From contig WNNJ02003677.1 of the NCBI GenBank assembly GCA_012934845.2, positions 124,001 to 188,000 on the forward strand: a DNA stretch of 64,000 bases, in the 5' to 3' direction. The notes below the pieces were generated by a model. That model saw only the letters and a program-made list of their open reading frames with translations. It did no database searches and was not told where the DNA came from. How positions within the stretch are numbered: position 1 is the stretch's first letter; every line of letters starts with the position of its first letter. Source of the stretch: Pomphorhynchus laevis. Taxonomy: Eukaryota > Acanthocephala > Palaeacanthocephala > Echinorhynchida > Pomphorhynchidae. Shown here piece after piece: positions 35,390-44,640 of this stretch. A program made the position numbers and the translations under genes.

Positions 35390-36345
35390 GTATTGGTATT
35401 GCTTTTTGTTTGTGTAGTTTGATTATTAGTGCTTCAGGTATTAACTGGAATGTTTATAATCCATTAAGTTAACTAAACTTCATGATTTGCTATTATGAGT
35501 TATGGCGTTAAATACCAATACTGCGATTTCGGATTACTAGGGTGAGCTTTTTGTTTGAATTAGGAGCGAATAGTGTTGTTACTCAAGCAGATTTTCATAT
35601 AAAGATATTTTTGTTGTCTACTTATTTTTGTAGCATACTTATATGTACGTTATTTTGGTGTTAGGGTTTTTGCCTGTTAATATGATATTTCTTCCCGGTA
35701 AGGAGTTTGTATGTACAACGGTGTATTTGGTGGGAGTAGCTTAGAAATTAGCTTTTTTTAGTTATATATCTAAGTTTGATGATTAGTAGGCGGGTGGGTA
35801 GGAGGTTGCAGTACTTTTTAGTCCATATTGTTGAATCATTAGTTGTTACTATTGACAGAAGTGTTGTGATAGCTTTGACTTGTAATATTTTATTAAGATG
35901 GGCCGTTTTCTCCTTACACATTTGACGTATCGAGTTACGTGAGGGTCAAATTCTTTTGGGTAGATTGAATTTTATGTTTATTTGCTGGAATTGATGTTGG
36001 CTTATTCTGAATAATTGTACTTAATTATTTGATTTTTAACTGTGAGGTTTGTGCTAGTGTGAGTAGGCATATTCTTCGGAGTAGCTTAGTTTGAGTCCTG
36101 GTTTTATCATGTGTTTCACACTAGGTGAATTTTTTAATGATGTTAGTTTTGGGTGGTAAAAGTGTTTATTTATTTTGTATATATTAGTACTCTCTTTGTA
36201 ATGGTTGACAGTCTTGACCAATAAATAGCCAGCACGTTCGTAGATATAATGCTAGTTTTGTTCTCTTAAACTATCATCAGGTTACGATCCAATTTGATGA
36301 ATTGTAATTTGAAGTATATGATTTTTGGCACATGCAGTCGAGATT
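35390..36345 (+). other. T/G-skewed block, possible mitochondrial DNA insertion
   Basis: The plus strand is strongly T- and G-rich and C-poor, unlike the balanced A/T flanks and like one strand of many invertebrate mitochondrial genomes. From 35,761 one frame stays open for about 87 codons if TGA is read as Trp. It includes LQYFLVHIVESLVVTID and ALTCNILL, which align loosely with the FLV-IE---I...L--NI region of ATP synthase subunit 6. The essential arginine of that region is not visible, and the identification is uncertain. The right end abuts the mariner. Confidence 0.3.
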
Positions 36346-36353
36346 CTCTAATA

Positions 36354-37630
36354 CAGGGTCTTTCAAGTTCGAGTTTCTTTTAAAAAAGTGTATTGTTCTG
36401 ACAACTATCACTGTTTCAAAAAACGTTTTTCCAGATTTCAAGTAGAAGGTTCACGATTTACTGAAATGGATTGTATTTCGCTTGAAAACCGTATAAACAT
36501 AACAAAAATCCACTACGAAAATGATAGAGCAGTAAAATCAACATTTCGCTAAATGGTCCACATTTTTGGTCGATATAATCGTCCTACGGAGCCAGGAATA
36601 AGGAAGTTGGTCAAAGAATTTGAGTCGACTGGATCGGTACAAGACAGAAGTACACCAGAGCACAATCGTCCATTGCGTTCAGCCAAAAATTTCGCTGCTG
36701 TTCGCGAAAGCATCGAGGAAGATAAAAATTTATCGATTGAACGACGTTCACAGCAATTGGGCCTATCTGCAACCACCACATGGAGAATTTTGCGTCTAGA
36801 CTTAGTTCTCAAGCCTTACAAAATTCAGCTGGTGCAAGAGTTGAAGCCGAACGACCATCAGCAACGTCGACAATTCTCTGATTTTGTTCAGCAACAACCT
36901 CATGATTTTGCTGAAAATGAAACCCATTTTCATTTGAATGGCTATGTGAACAAACAGAATTGCCGGATTTGGGAACTGGAAAATCCACGGCAGTATGTAG
37001 AGAAGCCACTACACTCTTCTCGTGTAACTGTTTGGTGCGCAATTTGGTATGGTGGAGTCATTGGACCGTTTTTCTTCGAGAAAGCATATGGGAATGCGCT
37101 TACCGTCAACGGACTGCGATATCGGGAAATGCTCACAACTTTCTTTTACCCTATTGTTGATTGCATGGATATGGAGGATATGTGGTTTCAACAAGACGGT
37201 GCGACATGTCATACATTCAATAAAACAATAAAGCTATTGGAATCGAAATTCAAGAGAAGAATACTATTCCAAAATGCAGACGCAAATTGGCCCCCAAGAT
37301 CTCCGGGTTTAACACCTTTGGATTATTTTCTGTGGGTTTATCTAAAGACAGGGTTTATGCTAACAAACCAGAATCAATTGAAGCACTTAAAGACAACATT
37401 CGGGGCGAAATTACGGATATAGAACCATAAATATGCAGAAATGTAATTGAAAATTTCGGCAAAAGGATTGACGTCTGTAAGCGTCCCCGCAGTGGGCATT
37501 TACACGATATCGTTTATCATTCTTAAATTGTAGAACGTGTACTATACATCGGCAAAGAATATATGATTTTTCATTCACAATGTGTGTTTAATTCTAATTT
37601 TAAAACGAAACTCGAACTTGAAAGACCCTG
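36354..37630 (+). mobile_element. mariner-family DNA transposon, complete ends
   Basis: Perfect 24-bp terminal inverted repeats start with CAGGGTCTTTCAAGTTCGAG (36,354-36,377 and 37,607-37,630). Each end is flanked by TA, the expected target duplication. Total 1,277 bp, a normal length. Intact ends with a damaged gene mean that it could have been moved only by transposase from another copy. It lies outside any recognised exon. Confidence 0.95.
36466..37526 (+). pseudogene. mariner transposase (DD41D type), inactivated
   Basis: The start MDCISLENRINITKIHYEND matches mariner N-termini. An in-frame TAA at 36,550-36,552 interrupts the DNA-binding domain. The catalytic domain has NETHFHLNGYVNKQNCRIW, where Asn stands in the usual position of the first catalytic Asp; then WFQQDGATCHT (second Asp) and WPPRSPGLTPLDYFLW (third). 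Forty-one residues separate the last two aspartates, which defines the DD41D (rosa-like) group. A frameshift near 37,375 puts the true C-terminus (IRGEITDIEP to the stop at 37,524) in another frame, with a further stop after ITDIEP. The long open stretch is 36,553-37,422. Confidence 0.9.
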
Positions 37631-37639
37631 TATTATATC

Positions 37640-38170
37640 AGCATTTGTTTTGATTTTTTGTCATCCAGAGGTAACCTTTTTATCCGGATTTGTAAAAATA
37701 AAGTAGATGCATTACCTTTTGTATATGCAAGTAAAAGCTTGTTTGAGATGTAGATTCCGCAAACTGTAAGATATAAGGACCAAGTCCTGCGAAATATGGG
37801 GATTAAAGTCTGAAGTTGTAGGATATTTTTTTCAGCAAAGTGGGTGGCTGGAAAACGATAAATATATTGTTAGATAAATTTAATATTTAACATTAATTGA
37901 TACATATTTGATAAATTAAATGTCCTTGTAATCTATGCGTAATCATTGATCCAATGTCAACAATTCATTTGAAGCAATTTCCAGGAACAAAAAAATCGTT
38001 AATCATTATTTATCCATTACCTAATGATTGATCCTTGATCGAAATATCGTACCGTCAGCTCTTATAAGAGCATTATAGATCTACACATGGTGAACCATTG
38101 GCAGCTACTCACTAATGCACGAGATCTAATAATTTAAAATAAGTGCTTGGATTTTATATTGAAGAAATTT
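37640..38170. other. Stretch without recognised features
   Basis: No exon, repeat or element end recognised. Confidence 0.45.
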
Positions 38171-38174
38171 GTAG

Positions 38175-38389
38175 CTAAAAGTAGTGAAAATAATAAAAAT
38201 TCAAAAATAGTATCAACATTTAATAACAAAGTAACTCAATTGCCTGTCAATCATTTGGTAATGAGTTTATCTCAATTCGATTGTTCGTTGTCAAGTTTGT
38301 TCTTTTCATTTTGTAATTTATATTTCATTTGCATTATTGACGTATATAATTGTAAACATTTTATATTGTTAGGCACTAAAGATGTCTAA
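38175..38389 (+). CDS. Possible alternative last exon of the IF gene
   Basis: After the acceptor GAAGAAATTTGTAG, entry in phase 1 (as for all cassettes) gives AKSSENNKNSKIVSTFNNKV and then a hydrophobic, Phe/Cys/Ile-rich stretch to a stop at 38,387. AATAAA follows five bases later. The Asn/Ser/Lys-rich beginning resembles the tail; the hydrophobic end could be an unusual C-terminus or non-coding sequence after a missed donor (HL|GTAATG). A tentative terminus for the cassette-containing transcripts. Confidence 0.3.
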
Positions 38390-38393
38390 TGTC

Positions 38394-38399
38394 AATAAA
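38394..38399 (+). terminator. Possible poly(A) signal
   Basis: AATAAA immediately after the stop of the tentative last exon. Common by chance in this base composition. Confidence 0.3.
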
Positions 38400-38534
38400 A
38401 TTTCTTTTTGTAATTTGTTTTAATCAAAGATATTAATATTAATATATAGATGGATAGTAAAGTATATACTTTGAATTTATGAATTCTACTAATTTTTTTG
38501 TCAACTTTATTTTTACCATTAAATATTATACTTG

Positions 38535-38850
38535 GTATTATAATAAGATACTTGATAATCTAATTTCATCAGAGGAAATACGGTATTAGCGCGTATTTGG
38601 CCCCTTTGCTACGTTAGATCGAAGAATATGGGTTGAAACCGGATAACATATCAGTTCATCCTGATGACCTCTAATCCTTATTATTTACATCGTCTGTTAT
38701 TTGTTATTCAATTCATAAAAATTGTCTTTTTTTAAATTTCAATTTAAAATTTTTATTTCTATAAATACAAATTATCATAAATTATAAATTATCTTACATA
38801 ATAATTATTTATATAATTATGTATCATTATTTAATTATTATTTTTATTAG
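38535..38850 (+). mobile_element. Solo Penelope-type 3' region
   Basis: Matches the sequence after the reverse-transcriptase gene at 57,970-58,200: AATAAGATACT, CAGAGGAAATAC, ATTAGC, GTATTTGGCCCC, a GAAACC box, TCCTGATGACCTCTAAT, and TTATTTGTTATTCAATTCAT. No coding part is attached. The paired blocks of the structured core are conserved with G-U substitutions. Confidence 0.7.
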
Positions 38851-38885
38851 TCATTTTTAGCCAAACGCGGAAGAACGACGAAAAA

Positions 38886-38929
38886 CACTGGTAGATGCCG
38901 TTTCGTCATCACTATGACTCACCAGTGCC
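38886..38929 (-). ncRNA. Hammerhead-like motif
   Basis: The minus strand reads CACTGGTGA, GTCAT, AGTG, ATGAC, GAAAC, GGCATC, TACCAGTG. Stem II (GTCAT/ATGAC) is perfect, and CACTGG/CCAGTG can close the outside. The first core box is CTGGTGA instead of CTGATGA, a change expected to abolish activity. Confidence 0.45.
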
Positions 38930-39370
38930 AGTTCCCTCTACTGCTGGATGCAGTGGGATGCATCAGTAGTGGGAGGGAACTGGCACTACTGGATGGAACG
39001 ATGCAGTTATATCCCATCCAGTAGTGGGAGGGAACTGGCACTACTGGATGGCACGATGCAGTTATATCCCATACAGCAGTGGGATGCAGTCCTTCTCTGC
39101 ATCCCACTGCTGAATGCAGAGGACTAGCAGACGGCAATCAACGAATTATTGAATGATGTACTTGAAAACGTCTAGTGACATCATGATTGAGTGCTGAACC
39201 AGCACTACCGTTTCACCAAATAGGATCATTAGCGCAAAAGCACTGGAAAATGCCAGTGCAAGGTATCTTGTATTTCGGCTAACTTTTATGAATATCTCAA
39301 AAAGAGAGTGATTCCAATCCGCGTGAATTTTGTTAGTCATTTTTAGCCAGACGCGGAAGAACGACGAAAA

Positions 39371-39412
39371 ACACTGCTAGATGCCGTTTCGTCATCACTA
39401 TGACTCATCTGT
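39371..39412 (-). ncRNA. Hammerhead-like motif
   Basis: Same architecture as the copy at 38,886: identical stem II and GAAACGGCATC box, first core box CAGATGA instead of CTGATGA. The two copies carry different core changes, which points to a common intact ancestor. Confidence 0.45.
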
Positions 39413-39879
39413 GGCAGTTACCTCCCACTGTTGGATGCCGAGGACGACTAGCAGACGGCAATCAGCGAATCATGTGAATGATGTAGCAGTGTTTATTGTC
39501 GTTCTTCCGCGTCTGGCTAAAAATGACTAATAAAATTCACGCGAATTGGTATCACTCTCGTTTTGAGATATTATTTTTATATTTAGAATTATTTTTTATT
39601 AAAACTGACTGGGTATAAATTGTCTTGATATAAATACTTAGAATTAGGGCTCTGACCAGCGAACAAAACATCGACGAATCCACGAAGGACACAACAAAGT
39701 CCACGAAGGCTGACTACGTAGATAAGCAGCGAAGTCATCCCTAATTCGCGACAATCATCAATCGCCTAGACTGTTTTATAAGTTCCGTACAACTTCTAGC
39801 TTCAACATGATAGCGAAACTTTATAAGCTTGACGGTTTCCTTAAAAAATATTTATCTTACACCCAAATTGCGCGATAAC

Positions 39880-40895
39880 GAACGATGCTTTGCTTCAAGC
39901 TTCATTGCCCGTGCCGTTCTGTAGTTTGGGTATCCGCAGATCAGCGGACCTTATTCTTCCGGCTTTTTTATTGTCGGTAGTGGCAACGAATGACTGCGTC
40001 TACATTCTTCTGAAAAACTCTACACATTGCCCACATTTTGACGCTGGCTACTCAATTTGGTTAGACAAGACGGGTATCGGTGAGGCACCGGCTAAGAGCC
40101 ATAAACAATCCGTTTTGGTCATTTTCCTATCTAAACAAGCTCATGAATCTTTAATTAAAGGTTTGACGACCAAGCATCTCGAGTGAGAATTATGGCGGTA
40201 TCAATCAGCTGGTCGGGTGCTTGGCTCAAGCCAGTTCCAAGTGGTGCCCTGGGAACGTTACTTAATGACGAAGTTGGGAGACAGCATTTCCCTAAGACTC
40301 AGCCTTCCTGTATGTACTCCACACATGTCATCGTGGAGCGTCTGTTGATGAATCAGGACGACACGGATTGGTATGCAGAATTTCAAGAGGCAGATTCCCT
40401 AGACACTCGGAAATAAATTCAATGAGAAGCAGAGTCCTCAACACCGTCAACGCTCCAAATATTTTAAGCCAACCAACGTATCCAGATCGCGCGGTCTACG
40501 TTATCATGAAGTCACCATTTTATCTTGGCGTGAAGGGAAATGTTTGATGTGGGACGCCACCTGCGTGGACACCCTAGCAGCCAGCAATGTTAGGAACTGC
40601 AGTCAGAGAGGCGGGCAAAGCAGCTTCATATGCCGAAGAGCGGAAACGGCTAAAATACGCCGATTTAACGATGTCCCACATATTTTGTCTATTCGGAGTG
40701 GAGACTTATGGATCACTTTGTTCTGAGGCTTTGGCTCTTGTTAAGGAGATAGGAAAAAGATTAAAACAAGTTACCGTACATTCACGTGCTGATTCATATC
40801 TTTTCCAAAATGTTAGCATCGCCATCCAACGCGTAAATGCTGTCAGCACTCAAGCATTCTGGCAACGGCTCCATAGGGCAAGAACATGGTAGGTT
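39880..40895 (+). pseudogene. C-terminal part of a LINE reverse-transcriptase protein (second family)
   Basis: Blocks typical of the region after the reverse transcriptase in certain invertebrate LINEs: ASLPVPFCSLGIRRSADL (39,890-40,186), SGAWLKPVPSGALGTLLND (40,183-40,416), MWDATCVDTLAASNV (40,544 on), then EERKRLKYADLTMSHIFC and LVKEIGKRLKQVTV (to 40,892). The frame changes at least three times, near 40,190, 40,420-40,540 and 40,585. No reverse-transcriptase core or endonuclease is present upstream, so this is a 5'-truncated, decayed insertion. The same family recurs near 60.1-60.6 kb. Confidence 0.7.
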
Positions 40896-41099
40896 GGTGG
40901 TACGTTGACGACTAAGATGATGAAGATGTACAAGAACTTTGCTTCGGATGAAGATGTACAAGAACTTTGTTTTTTGTTATTTACAAATCATCATGAAATT
41001 AAAAAAATAACAAAATACAGACTTCAGTTAGCTTGTATGATTTATCATTCAAGTGGAACACATTCTAAAAGAAAATTCAAAAGTTCTATTATATGACTT

Positions 41100-41685
41100 A
41101 ATAAAAATTAATGAACCCTCCACAATTAAATTATCAATACTTATATTTTATATTTCAAATGTTAAAATTTAATCATTCCATTATTTCTCTGTTTTAGTTT
41201 TGTCTTTCCTAATTTTTTTATTTTTGGATTTTGTTATTTTTGATTTTTTTGTTTTAGAACAAAATAATCAAAAACTGCACAAAAATTTATAATTTTATAT
41301 TTAGTATTTCAAAAATAAAAAATTATTCTTAATTTATTTTTTCATTATTTGCTATTTTATTTTTATTTTTTCCAAATTTCTTTTTTATTTTTGTATTTTG
41401 TTTCAGAGCAAAATAGTTAGAATTTTTTTATTATTTTTGTATATTGTTATTTTAAATTCTTTTTCGTTTCAGAACAAAAGAGTCAGCAGTTGCGTATAAA
41501 AATTTATAATTTTACACAAATTGTAATAAACATATCATGTTTTCTTCTTTATAGTAAATTTATAAATTATTAAATTTATAGAAAAGAGTAACTATATGCT
41601 TTAAAATTCTTTATAACTGTGGAAATGGTAGCTGGTATGTCACAAGAATGAATAATATTATTTTTAGATTTAATAATTATTTTAT
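41100..41685. other. A/T-rich low-complexity stretch
   Basis: TTTTATTTTTG-type runs with a recurring TTTCAGAACAAAA-like phrase (~41,240, 41,405, 41,468), perhaps a degenerate tandem repeat. No gene. Confidence 0.5.
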
Positions 41686-41790
41686 AAGAAAGACTTTCAA
41701 TACAACTTTTTTAATTAGCACAAACAGCAAAGTTTAAACTTGCATGCTTTTTTACCATCTTCATCAGGAAGCTAACCTGGAATACGCTTA

Positions 41791-41853
41791 CCACAGACGC
41801 CCACTACATGGGCGTCTGTGGAGTCTAGGCGCCCACTACAGTCGCCTAGACTC
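41791..41853. repeat. Two adjacent perfect hairpins with a shared loop
   Basis: 41,791-41,821 folds as CCACAGACG-CCCACTACATG-style hairpin with an 11-bp stem. 41,821-41,853 folds with stem GAGTCTAGGCG/CGCCTAGACTC. Both loops contain CCCACTACA. The second stem ends at the base next to the hammerhead-like core. Confidence 0.85.
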
Positions 41854-41854
41854 C

Positions 41855-41912
41855 AATGATACGTTTCGACCTTAGTCTAGTCATCACAACAGGGTGGTCT
41901 CATCAGTGTGTC
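41855..41912 (-). ncRNA. Hammerhead-ribozyme-like motif
   Basis: The minus strand reads ACACA, CTGATGA, GACC, loop, GGTC, GAAAC, GTATC, ATTGG. The core boxes are intact and stem II is perfect. Nearly identical to the copy at 32,276-32,332, with differences mainly in the loop. Stem I is not evident. Confidence 0.5.
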
Positions 41913-42399
41913 CCTGTAACTACACAACTTCGACAGTACTTAATCCTTAGTAAACCTCTAAAAGAAATTCATTAAACGCACGCTCCTCCACCAATGACCA
42001 GCCTTATATCTGGTATGGTTCGCGTAAGCAGTGGCTTCACAGGACAGCACGTGTGCAATCGTTCCTTCCTTCATCAGCTTACTAAGGTTGCTGAACAAGC
42101 AACACGCTGGTATTCAGCTGAAGCATAGTGCGCTAGCAACAGCTCTCTAGCTACAAAGCACGAGCAAAGCTCTAGCGCAGATGCTAAGATTCGTCACTCC
42201 ACATATAGTGGTTATATGAATTGAAAACTACCGGTGACGTTATATTAATAAGAAAGACTTTCACTAAAACTTTTTTTAATTAGCACAAACAGGAAAGTTT
42301 AAACCCGAATGCTTTTTTACAACCTTTGTCGAGAAACTTAACCCGGAATGCGCCTACCACGTTAAAATATTTATAATTATTTTTTAGATTTCAAAAAGT

Positions 42400-43680
42400 G
42401 TAAAGCTAAGCTAACAACATAAAAGTGGTATTTTTGAACTCCTGATAATAATGATCTCAGGTAATCTTAGGTAAATTAGCTTAAAATTATTATTTTTATT
42501 TGTAAACAAAAAATTATTCGTTATTGATAGTTACTGCATATTATTCGTGACAATCAATCATATTTGAAAATATTTGAGCTTTTACAAAGCGCTAAACAAT
42601 GGATCTGGATGAAGTGTTGTAAATTGTGTTGTTAAACACTCAATGAAATATTGGATAAATAATAATGAATACAACTTTAAGTAATGTTTCCTAATAACAA
42701 AAAAATTATTATTAGTTACTTGTACTCAATGCAGGTAATACAGTTGTAGACAATACAGTTACTTATCAACAAATATATTTTTTTTAAAAGGATTCAAAAA
42801 TTTGTTGTATAATAATGTATATTATTTTGTAAATAATATACAATATTATAAAGATATATCTGTGGTACAATTGAAATTGAAAATTAGCATTAAAAATTAC
42901 TCTATTCCCTTACAAATAGTGTTAATTTTTATGATTTTTTATTTTTAGTGTTGTTTAATTAATATTCATTAATATTAATTAATTAATTAATAATTAATTA
43001 ATTATTATTAATTAATTTTTTGATAACAATTATTAATTTAATAATTAATTTTTATTATTTTGAGATCATATTTTGGCCACCTACTTTTCGACATGTGAAG
43101 ATAAAGTATTAAATACAACTGATAAAAATACAATAAGTCACAAAGTAAAGCCGCTAAAGTTAATGGGGATAAGATTTTAACGATAGGTTTTAACTTTCGA
43201 TTTACTGAATACAATGTAAGTCCAAATCTCCTAATACTAGGCACTGAAACATGTGTAACTAACATTTTGGAGTTTATGGCAGAATTTATAGATACAAGCA
43301 TTTGCTCGGATATAGGCTTTTTACATATTTACGTAAAGACGGTCATGGTATCCGTGTATTGACGCTCTGACTACTAAAGATCTACATTTTGAATTTGATA
43401 GAGTCAAGTTGTATAACATTGAGGGAGAGTTCAGAAAAAATATTCTAATTCGGACAATTTTCTGATCCATATTTCACAATGCTGCAAATAGTCATTAGTT
43501 GCTAACAGGTTGAATTTTTGTTATCATCAGCTTAAGAATGTATAACTTTTTAAGAAAAGTAACGCATCTTGACTTTGCTTTGTTAGATATATATGACACG
43601 TTGTATATATTATCATTAAATGCCATATAAATTCTAGAAGTCTTTTTTCTTCATATTGATTCAATAGGTTTGTATAACGT
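42400..43680. other. AT-rich stretch without a convincing gene
   Basis: Includes an ATTAATTA run at 42,955-43,030. The 87-codon minus-strand frame at 43,038-43,301 has no recognisable domain and no exon context. Confidence 0.45.
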
Positions 43681-43689
43681 TAATAGGGA

Positions 43690-44640
43690 TGGGGGCTAAC
43701 ATGACATTAAATACATGCGCCGTGCCCAGCGGTGTGCACTTCAACCCCTGCTGTTCAAACTGCGGGTTATCTCACCCAGCGTGGTCCCACATATGCTCGA
43801 CCTTCAAGGCATATGAGAAAAGACACTTGATGACGTCTAAGTCCACCAAACATGATATCACTGGGTTCAATTACACTGCTAAGAGATCTGATCCAGAATG
43901 GTTTTTGATGCAATCATGAAAATTATAGACCAACACATTGCTGATAATATGAAATCAATTGAGGCCTTGCTGGGAAGATTGACTGTGGCGGTGTTGAACC
44001 CCTTTTAATCCAACCGGCTTCAGTACGGACGTCATCAAAAAGGGCCTCTACTGAATAGCAGATTCCCTCTTCGATCGCTGAAAGAGGGCAAAAAGTGGAA
44101 TATCAATAATAATGGAAATGACGATATTGACATCGGCCAAGGAAAGGGCAATGGTCTTGCTATTAGGTCCAGAGGGAGGAAGAGCAACCTTTCCTACTCT
44201 AGACCCAACCAGTGGGTTCTGCTGCCCCTCTTAGTGACAGCAATTGCACGGGAAGTAATCCCGAACCGTTTTCACTGAACATCATTCAGTGGAACTTGGG
44301 AGGTGCTTCTGCCCTTAGCCTTCCATCTATTCGAGATCAGGATGTTATAGTATTTCAAGAGACTTGATCTATCCGTTCCCCAGTATATTACTCGATATAT
44401 ACAAAGAACATCACTACCCGCTTTACACCGTACATAACCCCATCTCACTCATTTTCATCTCAAGATCTTTTAACCTTTGTTGAGAGCTTTTTGAGATCGT
44501 CCCTCCTATTAAACTATTCTTGTCCTGCCTTGTCTTGTTTGGCAATAGCACTTTGTAAAAATGGTAAACGCATCAGCATAGTCAATGCTTATATTAGGTC
44601 GGGAGAGATTCACAAGAACCGTGACCTCTTGTGTATAGTT
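43690..44640 (+). mobile_element. LINE (same family as 25.9-29.8 kb), 5' portion of copy 2
   Basis: Opens inside ORF1 with the last zinc knuckle (CCSNCGLSHPAWSHICSTF at 43,760-43,820), followed by a decayed linker and an endonuclease beginning LNIIQWNLGGASALSL and continuing through LLLNYSCPALSCLAIALC. It is interrupted by stops and shifts and ends abruptly near 44,635, where unrelated LTR-element sequence starts. Its 3' part resumes near 48,385. Confidence 0.8.

Larger units (their letters stand above)
38847..39572. mobile_element. Nested foldback elements with hammerhead-like cores
   Basis: An arm starting ATTAGTCATTTTTAGCC-(A/G)-ACGCGGAAGAACGAC occurs at 38,847 and at 39,336. Its reverse complement occurs at 39,488-39,530, and the inverted homology extends outward (ATCTCAAAAAGAGAGTGATT against its complement near 39,545-39,570), giving arms of ~85 bp. 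Between the first two arms lies a tandem 68-bp repeat built on GTGGGAGGGAACTGGCACTA. Each left arm is followed by a hammerhead-like core on the minus strand. Confidence 0.65.
41690..42370. mobile_element. Element between ~110-bp direct repeats, with twin hairpins and a hammerhead-like core
   Basis: The left block (AAGAAAGACTTTCA...ACGCTTACCAC, 41,688-41,793) and the right block (42,250-42,360) are diverged direct repeats sharing AATTAGCACAAACAG and AAAGTTTAAAC. Between them are two perfect hairpins, a hammerhead-like core and ~300 bp of less AT-rich sequence without a gene. The middle matches the copy at 32,235-32,410. Terminal direct repeats plus hammerheads and no protein fit a retrozyme-like or non-autonomous Penelope-derived element. 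Confidence 0.6.

Noticed and set aside
35655-35675. TTAGGGTTTTTG as telomere-like sequence
   Set aside because: A single occurrence inside the T/G-skewed block; not a tandem telomeric repeat.
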